The notes below the pieces were generated by a model. It had not been told where the DNA came from. It searched no databases and saw only the letters and a list, made by a program, of their open reading frames with translations. A stretch of 64,000 nt of DNA from Sphagnum magellanicum (taxonomy: Eukaryota > Streptophyta > Sphagnopsida > Sphagnales > Sphagnaceae): positions 126,501 to 190,500 of the forward strand of contig CM038926.1 of the NCBI GenBank assembly GCA_021904315.1. Direction: 5' to 3'. The position numbers were made by a program, and so were the translations under genes. Positions 35,584-46,990 of the stretch are shown piece after piece. Each line of letters begins with the position of its first letter. Position 1 is the first letter of the stretch.

Positions 35584-35713
35584 AGAACCATCAAGAGATC
35601 TTTCACAGATTTCGTGTCAGAACCGTCAAGAGATCCTTCACAGCTTTTGTTTCAGAAACATCAAGAGATCTTTCACAGCTTGTGTTTCAAAACCATCAAG
35701 AGGATCTTTCACC
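35584..35713 (+). repeat. Tandem array, 35-bp unit, about 3.7 copies
   Basis: Units begin AGAACCATCAAGAGATCTTT and end TTGTGTTTC; they differ from each other at a few positions. Confidence 0.9.
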
Positions 35714-35836
35714 AGGTTGACAGCAAGTGGAGGCCTTACACAAGATTTTCATTTACCTGGAATGCAAATCTGTTTTATAAAGACTATCCATCTTGCTGTG
35801 CAAAAGTAGCCAGAGGCTGTGCAACATTTTGTAATG

Positions 35837-36172
35837 CAGCTCCTCCATGTCTGGCTTCTTCTTGGAACATTCCAATCCATTTCTGGAAGGATTGTGGAGA
35901 AATTGCAGGATCAGTGTACCCAGCTCCACCATCTCTGGCTTCTTCTTGGAACATTTCAAGCCACTTCTGGAAGGGTTGTGGAGAAATTGCAGGATCAGGT
36001 TACCCAGCTCCACCATCTCTGGCTTCTTCTTGGAATATTTCAAGCCACTTCTGGAAGGTTTGTGGAGAAATTGCAGGATCAGGGTACCCAGCTCCACCAT
36101 CTCTGGCTTCTTCTTGGAACATTTCAAGCCACTTCTGGAAGGGTTGTGAAGAAATTGTAAAGCAGGATCAGG
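35837..36172 (+). repeat. Tandem array, 84-bp unit, four copies
   Basis: Units start at 35837, 35921, 36005 and 36089 with CAGCTCCACCATCTCTGGCT and include TTCTTGGAACATTTCAAGCC. Spacing is exactly 84 in each case, and units 2-4 are nearly identical. Confidence 0.96.
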
Positions 36173-36256
36173 GTACCCACCTGAGAGAGAGTTGGCAGAG
36201 AAGCAGTTCTGCTGATGAGATTTTTCTGGACTCCCGTGTTGATGATTCCAGGCAAG

Positions 36257-36468
36257 TCCTAACCAAGTGTTGAGAAGGTCAGAGAAGTGTTCACACAAGT
36301 TTGAGTTTCAACAAATCATCTCAGGAAGAAGCAAACACTTGTTTTGTAGAGAACAAACTGTGTCCTATCCAAATGTTGAGAAGGCCAGAGAAATGTTCGC
36401 ACAAATTTGAGTTTCAACAAATCATCTCAGGAAGAAGCAAACACTTGTTTTGTAGAGAACAAAGTGTG
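36257..36468 (+). repeat. Tandem duplication, 106-bp unit
   Basis: Two copies start at 36257 and 36363. They share GAGTTTCAACAAATCATCTC and AGCAAACACTTGTTTTGTAG. Confidence 0.95.
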
Positions 36469-38280
36469 TTTTTTTTGGGGTGCCCGTTTCAGTGATTTGG
36501 ATTGTACTCTCAGAGATCTCACAAGTTCTGGCAATGCAAATTTTCTGTCCACACTCATGAGATTGACCCAACATTTGCATTCACCAGCAGATGTTGTACA
36601 CATGATGCAAATGCATCATTGAAGAGAAGAATCCCACTAATGAATCCAATCTCCAAAGTTTGAATTCTTCAATTGAAACCCATCCAATATCTCCAGTTGT
36701 ACTCAGCAGCTTCAGAGCTTTACAGTATGTGTAGATACCCATCATCACAATTCCAAGCATTCATGTCAGTAGTCCACAAAAACATTCAGTCAAATGCCAA
36801 TCCAACACAAATATTTGTAATGAAACAAATTCAAATGTAGCATGGATAAGACCTCAATAAATATGATACTATACATCAACAAAGGTACAAGTCAAAAACA
36901 AATTGCATGAAGATGGAGACCGAGTTGTGAGATTTGAGGAAAAAACTACACTCTCATTTTGAGAAGCGATGGGTTAACCACCATCATCAATAATTTACAT
37001 TCACTCTCTGCACTATAACATCGATCATGCAATGTAAGTATGTATATGAAGAGTAGAGTGAGATTTTCACATCCTTTTATTTTGCATCATCGTAGGTTAT
37101 AAAAATAGCTTAGAAAGAAGTAGGGTCAATCGCTTTTGGGTAAACTCCACTTCTTGAACAAATATACAAAACCTTTGTTGCAATTCCATGGAAGAAATAA
37201 AAACACTATATTGGGAAACCAGGTTTTCATGTGCCAAACATTGCCATGAACAACTTGTTGGGCTTTTCAAGTTGGAATGATTTTGGGTTACCAATAAAAA
37301 CCTTCTTACATCAATCATGTAATCTAAGTAAGTACCAGTGTTGGTTGGGTATCATTATTTTTTTGATACCCATCAGATTCAATTTTCACAAAATAATTTA
37401 CAAAAGGTTTCGATTTTCACTTTTTTTTTTTTTTTTAAATTATACATCAAGGCAAGGTATCAAGGTTTTTTTTTAATTTATTTGAACCGGTTCTCACATT
37501 GCTAGTTCTGATAAATTTGAAAACAACTGATTGTATTGGGTACCAATGTCTTTGAACATTAAAGATTCTAAAGAACAACTTGTTGGGCTTTCCAATTTTG
37601 GAATGGATAGGGTTACTAACTTGGAAAAAAAAAACTTCCTACATGAGCATTGAAACAAATGATTTTTTAAAAATAAATTGGTTTGGATTATTCAAATTCC
37701 AGGGATGAGTAATAGGAACTGGGATATGGGGAATTGTTTGGACTCCTTCATATGGTCGTTCATGGACCATTCCAAAGACATTTTCAGAAATAAATACCTC
37801 ATTTTCAAGCCTAACTACTTCATTTCTTTCTATATAATTACTTCCTTTTCCTATTAACTTTCATAATAACTACCTCCCACCTTTCCTAAACTACCTCCAT
37901 TTTATAAATACAAATCATTCTTTTTTCCAATCCACCAACATTGATATAAAAAAACACATGTTAATTTAAATTAAATTTGACATTGACATAAATAAATGAA
38001 AACATAAGGAAATATTAAAATAGTTGATCATCACTAGAAATATTTTTAAATTATAATAGTGCATAGTAACATGGTGACAAACTATTATAGTTTTAATATC
38101 ACCATACTGCCATATCATTGATCAATTCCCCAACAACGTTATGAAATGAGCACAGGAGTGTGAGCATGAGCTTGTCAACAAGAATGAATATATCTGAAAT
38201 ATTTTGATGACCAGGACAGAATCTTCTTAAAATATTTCTATGCCATGTAAGATTGACATGGAAAATATTTTTCCACGTTT
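36469..38280. other. AT-rich gene-free DNA
   Basis: Only short unrecognisable frames and poly-T runs (for example near 37420) are seen. An AACTTGTTGGGCTTT(T/C)CAA stretch occurs twice, at about 37250 and 37577, hinting at an old duplication of roughly 330 bp spacing. Confidence 0.45.
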
Positions 38281-38610
38281 ACATGGATGAAAGTCACAAA
38301 ATGGATGAAAATTTTAGATTAAAGTTGAACATCAATGAATTTTTTGGATAATAATTACAAGTAAATGAATTGTTTGGATGAAAATTTTGACAGGTTGAAA
38401 TGTATAGATGAAATTAATTCCAAAATAGTTATGCAAGATGAAGACCACATGTACATGGATGAAAGTTACAAAATGGATGAAATATTTGGATCAACGTGGT
38501 GCATGAATAAACTTTTGGATGATATTTGGAAGACGAATTGTTTGGATGAAACTTTCAGCTAGTTGAATGTATGGATAAAAATAATTCCAAAATGATTATG
38601 ACAAATGGAA
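38281..38610 (+). repeat. Imperfect tandem duplication, period about 172 bp
   Basis: Units start with ACATGGATGAAAGT(C/T)ACAAA at 38281 and 38453. They share GAATTGTTTGGATGAAA and AATTCCAAAAT(A/G)(G/A)TTATG. Confidence 0.8.
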
Positions 38611-38949
38611 ATTACTAGATTTGCATAATTTTCATGTCAAACTTCATCTGGGAAAAAGGGTATCAAAGGTGAAACTTGAAGGAGCTACATTATAATGTAA
38701 AAGGGTGAAACAATAACTTGTGTAAATTAAATTAAGTCACATAGCAAGTCAAGGGTAGGAAGTCCACATAATGATGGAATGGGAAAATGCTTGAAAAATT
38801 AATTAATAATGCACTACACACATCATGTTGAAGAATGTTTTTATTTATGCAACAGAATGTAGTCCAAAAGAACCAAACCCATAACAATATTATTTAATAA
38901 CTATCTAATGACATTACAACCTAATTTATGTCTAGGATTTTGGCACGAT

Positions 38950-39180
38950 CTAATAATCTATGAACCTCATTCCAGCTCCAAGATGGATAGTGGATGAATG
39001 GTTTTTTAATCCCAGAATACATGGCATATTGCAAAATGTAAAACAAGTATTTACATTACACCCATGGCCTTCATTTGCCAAGGGACACAAACATCATGGA
39101 AGAAAAATCCATGCAATTGCAAGTCGAATAATCTCTAATTGTCGCTTCATATTGCTTATAGTTTTATGGCGGTCCTAAAT
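38950..39180 (-). pseudogene. SWIM zinc-finger protein fragment (copy 1)
   Basis: On the minus strand, short frames read a CKYLFYILQYAM-type stretch and then FIHYPSWSWNEVHRLL. This matches the better copy at 45.7-46.1 kb and fits the second half of a SWIM-like CxC...CxH zinc finger. SWIM domains are common in MULE-type transposases and some plant regulators. Heavily decayed; no transposase core was seen. Confidence 0.5.
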
Positions 39181-41186
39181 CCGTCCATATCGTAGAAGAG
39201 GAATGTTTGAGAGAATTAATAATGTGGCTTCAAGAATTTGTCCCACCTCCCACTTATTTTCTTACAAAACGGATAGTTTGAACATGCTGGGATGATGAAT
39301 CTTCTTCCCATTCCTTGATTTGGGCCAAGCATCTGGATCTAATGGCTTATAGACATGGGCAAAAAGACCATTGCCAAGGAAGCTCCAAGGGGCACATGTG
39401 GACGGCTAATTTATGGGTGCAAATTTGTTGTCCCCAACTTGATTGATGAGGGGACATCTTGGCTTCTCTAAAAACAAGAATCCAACCTCCTCTAATGCCA
39501 CCACCTCAATTTGAATGAGACCTATCCCTATTTACACATGCCAAAATGAAGGCAAGACTAGTCTATCAACTGCATATTTCCTGCTTGTCCCTCCCACACA
39601 ACACAAAAGGTCATCATGACAAAACCAAAACTTATGTAACTCAATTGATACACCTTTGGGTGCAGACCAATAACCAACATAACACATAACAAGAATACCA
39701 TGATCTGTTTGCTTTGAAATGATTTTGGCTTTACAATAATATTTAATGTCTTTTTGCAACACCAAATAATGAATGTTTAATTTCAGGGGGCAACATTCAA
39801 TTCACCAAATACTATCCCCACAAATGCATTCAAGGACCTCCACACCATTGTGGGAATAATAGGAACAGGGCTGCTGGTCTCCCCCACATCCATAGTTGAC
39901 AATTAGTTGATTGGAATTGCATTGGCCACTTTCAAACTAGAGAAGTTTACATGATCATGCTAATGTGAATCTGCTTCCGACCCAAGTGGAAGGTCTACCT
40001 TATATTTGGCTAATCTAAACACTTCCTCACCTTCCAAGTGTAGTGTTTTAATGGAAAAACCAAAGCTTGATATGTAAAGTGGCAACTGCAACATCAATTT
40101 AGACTAGGTCCCTAAACTAACTAACCCTATGTAAACATAATTCATTTTTGTTTAGACCAGTCCTAGATGCACCTCCTCGTAAAAAGGCATAATACAATGA
40201 GGACTACCTAAATGCTCACACATAATCATTAGACATTGCAATATAGAAGCAAGAACCCCTCTTGCCAAATTGTTGGAACAAAATGTTATAGATTGTCTCA
40301 AATAAATTATAAGTCAACATATTAGCTTTGTCCTTTAAAGAGAATTTCTACAAGCACATAAAAGGAATGAAATTAAAATTCAGGAAGGACAAATGGAAAA
40401 TAAAATTTGAACATAGTACTCTAGAAGAACTTGCTAGTGATGCTTTTGATGAAAATTAAGTTTGACATTGCTATTGGGTTCTTGTATACCAAATTACGTG
40501 CAGTACCATGCACATACCTGAGTAGTTAAGACATATTGCAAAACTATAATCCGCTATCAGCAACAATGTAAGAATGGGAACATGCACACAAAGACATCAT
40601 TAGACAAGGATTTGGTGTAGTGTGTAATACCAAGTTTGAATACAAAAGCATCTCTCATTTTAGGCTGCTTGGTAAAAATTAATATTTGTCGTTTATATCT
40701 CCATTCTGTTTTTTTGACTCTTCAAACCTTCAAATAACTAAAGCCTTCATCATTTCAACAGACCCATAAGTCCAACAAGTAATAGTGATGATAGCTAAAT
40801 TCAATAAAGCCTTGCTAAATATTACCTTGTCGAATTTTAATAGGGTGTCTACCATAATTCAATTGGACAACTATTTCAATTTGGTAGACAAACCACCTGA
40901 TTTCAATAGGAGTATTGTCAAGAATTCTACAACTATTCATTACTCCCTATTTTGATAAACATTAATTCTTCATATTCTTAACATTATCCCCCCCTTTGGA
41001 CCTTAGTGTCCACACAAGGTCATCAATTCTTTAAGTAAGTTTATTCCTTGTGCATAACTACTAACTGGGATTAGGAGATGTCGGCTGGAGTTAAGAAGTC
41101 ATCGATATCATCATCAGAATCAACCTCTAATGCAAAACTTTCACCTAACATTATTCTTGGAAAACTTCTAATACACCTTATCCTTT
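39181..41186. other. Gene-free stretch, nothing recognised
   Basis: A 77-codon minus frame at 39765-39532 lacks any known domain. No repeat structure within the window matches this stretch. Confidence 0.45.
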
Positions 41187-41196
41187 CTATCATAAC

Positions 41197-42015
41197 TGAC
41201 GCACTCCCAAGTCCCAAGTTGAACCCACTTGAGGGTCCAACTATGTTGAGTTGCGGAAAGTTGGGACTTGAGGGGCTCTCCCAACTTCCAGCACTAAAAG
41301 GGGGTAGAGGGGCGTGCTAAAAGTCTCGAGATTAGACTAGGAAGAGGGACTAGATTATCAAGCTTGAATCTGCATCCAAAACCAACCACAAGAGGGTTAG
41401 TTAGCATTCGGGAACACCCTTGGGTGTTGGGACAAGCCACGGGCACTTTTACACACAAGACTCACCACGGCCCGGACTCGAAGGAAGCCACCACCTTCCC
41501 CCATATAGTATTCTCTGCAACTCTCCACGGGACTTGCATCCAAATGGCACTTATTCCCAAGACTCCCAAGTTGGAGTCCCGAAATTGTCCCAGATTAGAG
41601 TCCCGCAATTTTGGGAGCTCATAACTCCTGACTGCAGAGTCCGATCAAGGCGAGGTCGAAAGCAAAGTTTTATCTCTCCTCGAGAGCTTTCCAACGCCAT
41701 GTTGCACTCTTGAATCGGACCTCGGAAAGAGGTCGATTCCTGATTTTTAGTGGTCGGGAGTCAAACTGCCAATTTGACTCCCGGCCCTTCTTTTGCCCAT
41801 AACTTGGGCTGCAGATGTCCAAATGGCTCTTGCAAGGCCATTTTGGACATTTGCTCTTGAAGACCTTTCCAATGACATAAAGAACACACCAAGGCGAGGA
41901 GATTTGACCCCTCAAATTGTCTTCTGAGTTTTCAGGAGTCCTAGAGGACTCTAAGTCTCCACTTTTGGGAGTGGGAGTTGCATTCTCCCACTTTGCCCAA
42001 AATGGGGTTGCGACA
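41197..42015 (-). repeat. Solo LTR of family B (short class) with target duplication ATAAC
   Basis: TGACGCACTCCCAAGTCCC...GGGGTTGCGACA, 819 bp, is flanked by ATAAC at 41192-41196 and 42016-42020. It is inserted a few bases into an older LTR of the same superfamily. Confidence 0.95.
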
Positions 42016-42769
42016 ATAACCCTAACACTGAGTTTGCGACTGAGTGTGAAGTGTAAGGGCCCATAAGGCCAAGAATGTGTTTAGGTGCAAAACACACTCT
42101 CACAAATGGGGGAGAGTGCAAAGGATGAAGCCCAATGACTCCCAATTGCACTCTCACTTTAGGAGTTACGAATGTTCAAGGCCCTAGTTGGAAAGGCAAA
42201 CAAACATCAAATTGGGCCCCTAGGATACCATTAGAAAGGTCTTGAAGCGTAGATGCTTAAAGTGCCCTCGAATTATTCATTTAGATTTGATTTGCATGGA
42301 TTGTGATCAAAAGAAAGAGTAGGAGTCAAATTGAGAATTTGACTCCTGACCACAAATCCCTTGAAAGCAAGGGTCAAATGAACTTTGATTAGGGAGTGTT
42401 ATTTTTTTTGGTAAGATCTTTTCAAGGGATATAAAATATTCCCTTACATTCTCAAAAAAATTTCATTTGAAAAAGATATGAACATCCAAAGTTTTGGGAC
42501 AACAAGAGTCCCAGGGAAAAGTGACATTTGGATGTAGTCTTCGCAAAAAGGCATAGAGTATACTATAGAGAGGGAGTGGTGCCTCCGCCCAATGGTTGTG
42601 GGTTGTGTAAAACTTGTGCTTGAAGTTGTCCCTACTAAATTCATCACACCACTTCCATTCAACTTGCATTAACCGCCTTCTTTTCTTGGTTGTGCAAGTT
42701 GACATCATCTTGAGCTCTTGCTTGTGAGTTCATCCTAGTCCCATCTTGGAGCTCCAACATGCCCTCCTA

Positions 42770-42793
42770 CCCCCCCCCCCCCCCCCCCCCCCC
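42770..42793 (+). repeat. Poly-C run of 24 bases
   Basis: An uninterrupted C run sits exactly where other B LTRs have a short CGCCCCTCTACCCC-type stretch. It is either slippage expansion or an assembly artefact. Confidence 0.9.
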
Positions 42794-43659
42794 TTGAAGT
42801 GTTGTGAATTAAAAAATGTGCCCCAACTTTCTTTTTCTTCCATTGTTTCAATTTAAAACCAACCTTTGGGTCTCTTGAGGAATTTGGGGCACATCACTTT
42901 CCAAGAACCAATGGATGCGACAAGCATTGTTGAAACTCATGTGGCATTACACTCCTCAAGTTCCTTTGAAGCTACTTTACTAAATGGTATGTTCTTAAAA
43001 TGGTAGCCCATAACGTCGTTGGGTTCCTTCCGAGATGTGCTTGGGCCACATGTAGATTTGGTCCTTTTGTTGTGCAACACTAAGCGATCAATGTCATTAC
43101 TTCCTTTAATATGTCCTTGAATGCACAACTCTCCGGTAGATCTTCTAGTCTCTACACCCACTATTATGTCTCCATGGAATCCTCCTTCACCTTTTTTTCA
43201 ATCATATGCACCCAGACAACCCATGAAATGTTCCAACACACTATAACCACAACTATCGTTAAAAACGATATAGTGACAAAAAATATTGTATGTTCAATAC
43301 TCACGAAATTCCCTATCATGTATCTTCCACATATGTGCAAAATCTTCAATGAAGATTCTGGCATTGAACATAGGTGGAACAAATCCTATCGAAAGACATG
43401 TTTATAGGCGATAAATGAAGTAATACCCTTCTTGGATGAGGAATGATCGGTAGGGTATACTCTAACTCCTTCAAAATATGTAGTATGTCACTCAAACAGC
43501 ACGATTTCAACCTAACAACTTCTACATTAGATGTTGGTGGAACAATTCTTATTCACTCGTTACAGATAGGAAATCACACGCAACTCCGATAATGTTCTGT
43601 CATGGGAGAATGTTATCATGGTGGAGAATCTTCAAGTGGCTATTCTGAAATCCTATCCT

Positions 43660-44990
43660 TCCCCACACTATCACCCTCGTTGTGATATTCTCCCCACTCT
43701 TGCCACCCTCCACCTGTTCCTTCCTTCCAATCTATTTACAAATTTAATAACTAACATTTTGGGCATAACATCTTGATCTTCCTCCTCTCCCTTTATCTTT
43801 GTGCCCTCGGATTCTTCTCGCTCCTTAAGGCTTACGTGTGCTACATTAAGTTGCATTGCCATATCTTGCTCCTTTTAATAATACAACTGCACCATCAACA
43901 ATCGAATTTCGGTAAGGACTATTAAAAGTTCCTCACCTTGGTTTTAATCCAGCAATTGATCGAAAAGAACAGCCTTAGCTGACTACTCCAATGCTAGCAC
44001 CTTCCATTTAATTTAACATCTTACTTAACCTTTGCTTCCTTTTGTTAGGTTATTTCCTTCTTTCTGGCACTTGCAAGTTAAATCTACTTTTCCGAACCTT
44101 GATTTTTTTCCAACAAAATCTTATCACACGTTTCATTAGCTTGCATAGTGCTTTGTTTTTGTTCTTTGAATAGTTGTACCTCTACCTCAAAATTTAGGCA
44201 CTTGGCGTGCCAAGTCTCTTTCTTAATCTACATTTCAAGGAATTTTTGTTCAACTTGCTTCAAGCACCCCATCACCAATTCCATTTCCTCTTTATGTTCA
44301 ACAAATGTTGTGGTCAACATTTCTTCATGTCAAACTACTACATTCTTCATCTCCTCCACCACTTGGGTGAATGTGTTATCTATAATTGCACAGTTCTACT
44401 ACTCCAACCTTCAAAGTCTCCTTTACTTCCCTCTCCTCCACTTGGGTTTTTTCCAACATATGTTGAGTCTCATGGAGTTCTTGATCCAATTGTCTCTAAA
44501 TAAATAAAAGACCTGCATTATTCTTCTCCCATTTTTGTTTGTGGGCTTCAAACTTAAGGGAATCAATATGGTGCTCAACGCACTTTCACTCATACAATAT
44601 TATGCCCTACAAATGCTCCAATTCCAAGGAAGGCTATCAGATTCTTTTCGCATAGGACCACTTCACATCCCTCATTTTCTTAGTTGATGCATGAACCAGT
44701 TCTACAAGTTGTACCTCCATGGAATCCTTAAGCTTTGCAAAATACTTTACTCCCCTTCCTTTTTTGTAATAATCAAATGCAAAGAGAAAGCCATATTCAA
44801 CATCACTTGGTTGGGTAAGGCCTATTTCACCTTCACGAACAAACCCTAGTGCTCCATATTCAACAGGCATGCTTGCCAAATCCGGTCGGATTACTTCGTC
44901 TACATGTCCACTAGTGGTATGCATGCCAACACCGATTGGGTCACAAGGACTGGTTTCAAATTCAGCTAGACTTCATTTGGGTCGCCTATG
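43660..44990 (-). pseudogene. Relic of a coiled-coil protein gene, family unknown
   Basis: A frame at 44924-44637 encodes 95 residues (with VEYGALGFVREGEIGLTQPS and YYKKGRGVKYFAKLKDSMEV). Downstream on the same strand, short frames are rich in Glu, Lys, Gln and Leu (for example QLDQELHETQHMLEKTQVEE near 44470 and LKEREESEGTKIKGEEEDQD near 43800), as in a long coiled coil. Stops and frame shifts are frequent. I do not recognise the family; it may be a transposon accessory gene or an old host pseudogene. Confidence 0.4.
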
Positions 44991-45126
44991 GAATTTAGCA
45001 AATGAGTCAATGAGCTAGTGAACAAGTGAGTGTGAGTAAGAAATAATCTTTTTAAATATTCCATGCCACATCAAGGAATATTCCCAATATATTCTTCTAC
45101 CACATTGAATCAACATATGACATGGT

Positions 45127-45158
45127 AAAATATTCCACGCCTTGTCTTGGAATATTTT
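45127..45158. repeat. Short perfect hairpin
   Basis: AAAATATTCCA (45127-45137) and TGGAATATTTT (45148-45158) form 11-bp arms. Related AATATTCC stretches surround it (45050-45180). Confidence 0.75.
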
Positions 45159-45709
45159 GCCATGCCACATACATTATTTGTTGGGGGAATCAACAATGAT
45201 TTATTGACTCTAAACATATTATCATTCTTGGTGCAACCAATGCTCCAAGTATCTAAGGCTCTTATACAATACCTTCAATATTTTCAAAACTATTGAAATG
45301 ATGAAAACCTACATGAGTGAAAAATATTTGATGAATTTAAACTAATAAATATATTAGTTATTTGACAAACATGTGCTATAATGGTAATAGAATAAGACAA
45401 TATACATGAAAACACATTATGACTATCAATGGGTTTATTACGAATAAAATGTATAAAATTTTATCAAGTCACATACTTTGATGCCACACCCCAAGTGTAT
45501 AATCATTAAAACAAAAGAACATATACATCTCATAAGAACAATTGAAATAATACATATTGGAGAAAAAATTGTTTAGTCGTAACTAAAAAAAAAACTTCGT
45601 ACATACTAGAGGCAATTATAACAAGCTTGATGAATGAAAAAACACAATTTATTCGAAATAGATACAATTATTATGTATTATCACAAGAGTCCAAAGGCAT
45701 TAGAGCATT

Positions 45710-46115
45710 TTAACAAACATTGGACTTCATCCCAACTCCACATGCAGTAATGAATTCACTCTTTTGTGAGCCCACATAACATAATCGTCTCCAAGATGTG
45801 ATAAACATGTTTACATTGCACATACGCCCCATGGGCACCCAAAGAACTTGCCAACATTTTGACAAAATAGACACATGAACATCCATGGAAATTACCAATA
45901 GTGACGTCATATTGGTTGTCATCAAAAAGAATATTGTAAATTTGTGCATACCTGGGTGGTAGGACATCAATAGTGAGGAAAACAATGCATTGGAGAAGTA
46001 ACCTGCTAGTTTCCCAATTGTTCGTGTGTTGTTGTGTTATTTTGAACACGAAAGGTCTTCTCACCTTCTGGCCACCATGAATTATAGGCCAACAACTTGC
46101 ATTAGATGGCCTCAC
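45710..46115 (-). pseudogene. SWIM zinc-finger protein fragment (copy 2)
   Basis: A 119-codon frame contains YDVTIGNFHGCSCVYFVKML followed by QCKHVYHILETIMLCGL, that is a CxC...CxH SWIM zinc finger. Upstream in the frame is PFVFKITQQHTNNWETSRLL. SWIM fingers bind DNA or protein and are typical of MULE transposases and FAR1/FHY3-like proteins. The frame begins and ends without exon signals I can trust, so it is a fragment. It shares its C-terminal region with the fragment at 38.95-39.18 kb, on the same strand. Confidence 0.65.
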
Positions 46116-46289
46116 AAGGCTATGACGACAAGCACATCAAAATTGCTTAAATTAGAAGATTGAAAGCCAAATAAACTTTGAGCGTTGTTTCTACGCAGGC
46201 AGTCAAACGAAAACCCTACCTTTTTTAGAATTGTTACTTCCTTTTGGGTCAAGTTAGTACCTTCTTGGATGGACCATAAAGTTGGAATT

Positions 46290-46990
46290 ATAAGCTTATT
46301 ACCCAAATTTAGTAACAAGTTGATAATATAAGCAGGTTATTAAACTTAACAAGTGTCATAACTTATTATTTAACCTAACCTATAGATTTAACCTAAGCAG
46401 TTAACTAAACCTGGTAGGTAATGATTGGGTTAAAAAGATAGGTTGACATGTTAATCAATAATAAGTAATCAGTAGAACCTGTACTTGACAGAACCAATAG
46501 TTAGACAAGTAGTTAGGCAAGGTGTATTTTTTGAAATTTTGAACTGTTAGTCTAGTTACTAACTAATGATTATTTATAATGTTCAATTATGACCATTGTA
46601 TTTTGAATTGGCTAGTATAAAACTAGGAGGACAAACCTATTGAGGGACTTTTGGATTTCATTCATGATTATGTGTTTCATTCTTCAATTATGGAACATAG
46701 ATCATTTTTCTTTCAGCCTATTTCCTTCAAGTTTGAACAATTTGTGTACATGTTAATTTAGGATTTGTAGTAGTTTAAGTTTTAGTTTGTGTGTTATATG
46801 TACATATTGTTACTTTAGGAACTTGTTGCTAAAAAATCCAAAGGTGAATTAACCTTAATGGGAATTGAAAAACCTCGTTAACATTTGGCAATCACGTTGT
46901 GGATCAAAATTCAGAAGCAATCACACTTAGAATTTTTGGTTAGATTTAGTAGTTTATTATATTAGGTTTGAAAAATGATCATGCTTCAAA
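46290..46990 (+). repeat. LTR of family A (5' LTR of the second copy)
   Basis: It matches 17207-17885 in reverse complement. It precedes the gag region of the plus-strand family A copy. Exact termini are uncertain. Confidence 0.65.

Larger units (their letters stand above)
35359..36273 (+). other. 304-codon open frame created largely by tandem repeats
   Basis: The frame starts at a GTG and has no recognisable domain. Its middle and end are made of 35-bp and 84-bp tandem repeats. Because 84 is a multiple of three, all three plus frames and one minus frame stay open through the array, so openness is weak evidence for coding. It may be part of a non-coding transcript from the divergent flank. 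Confidence 0.3.
41187..42899 (+). repeat. Diverged solo LTR related to family B, split by a younger B LTR
   Basis: From 42016 to 42899 the sequence follows the B LTR layout in plus orientation: a GGAGTCAAATTGAGAATTTG block, AGAGTATACTATAGAGAGGG at the TATA region, AGTCCCATCTTGGAGCTCCA, and GGGGCACATCA at the end. Identity is well below that of the other copies. Its first bases (about 41187-41196, TATCATAAC) lie on the other side of the 819-bp LTR inserted at 41197. It belongs to an older subfamily. Confidence 0.7.

Noticed and set aside
35837-36172. Regular repeats considered as a CRISPR-like array
   Set aside because: Units are contiguous 84-bp tandem copies without unique spacers, in plant DNA.
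43230-43280. CACTA string with a small ATCGTTAAAAACGAT palindrome
   Set aside because: No matching inverted terminal sequence or subterminal motif array nearby.
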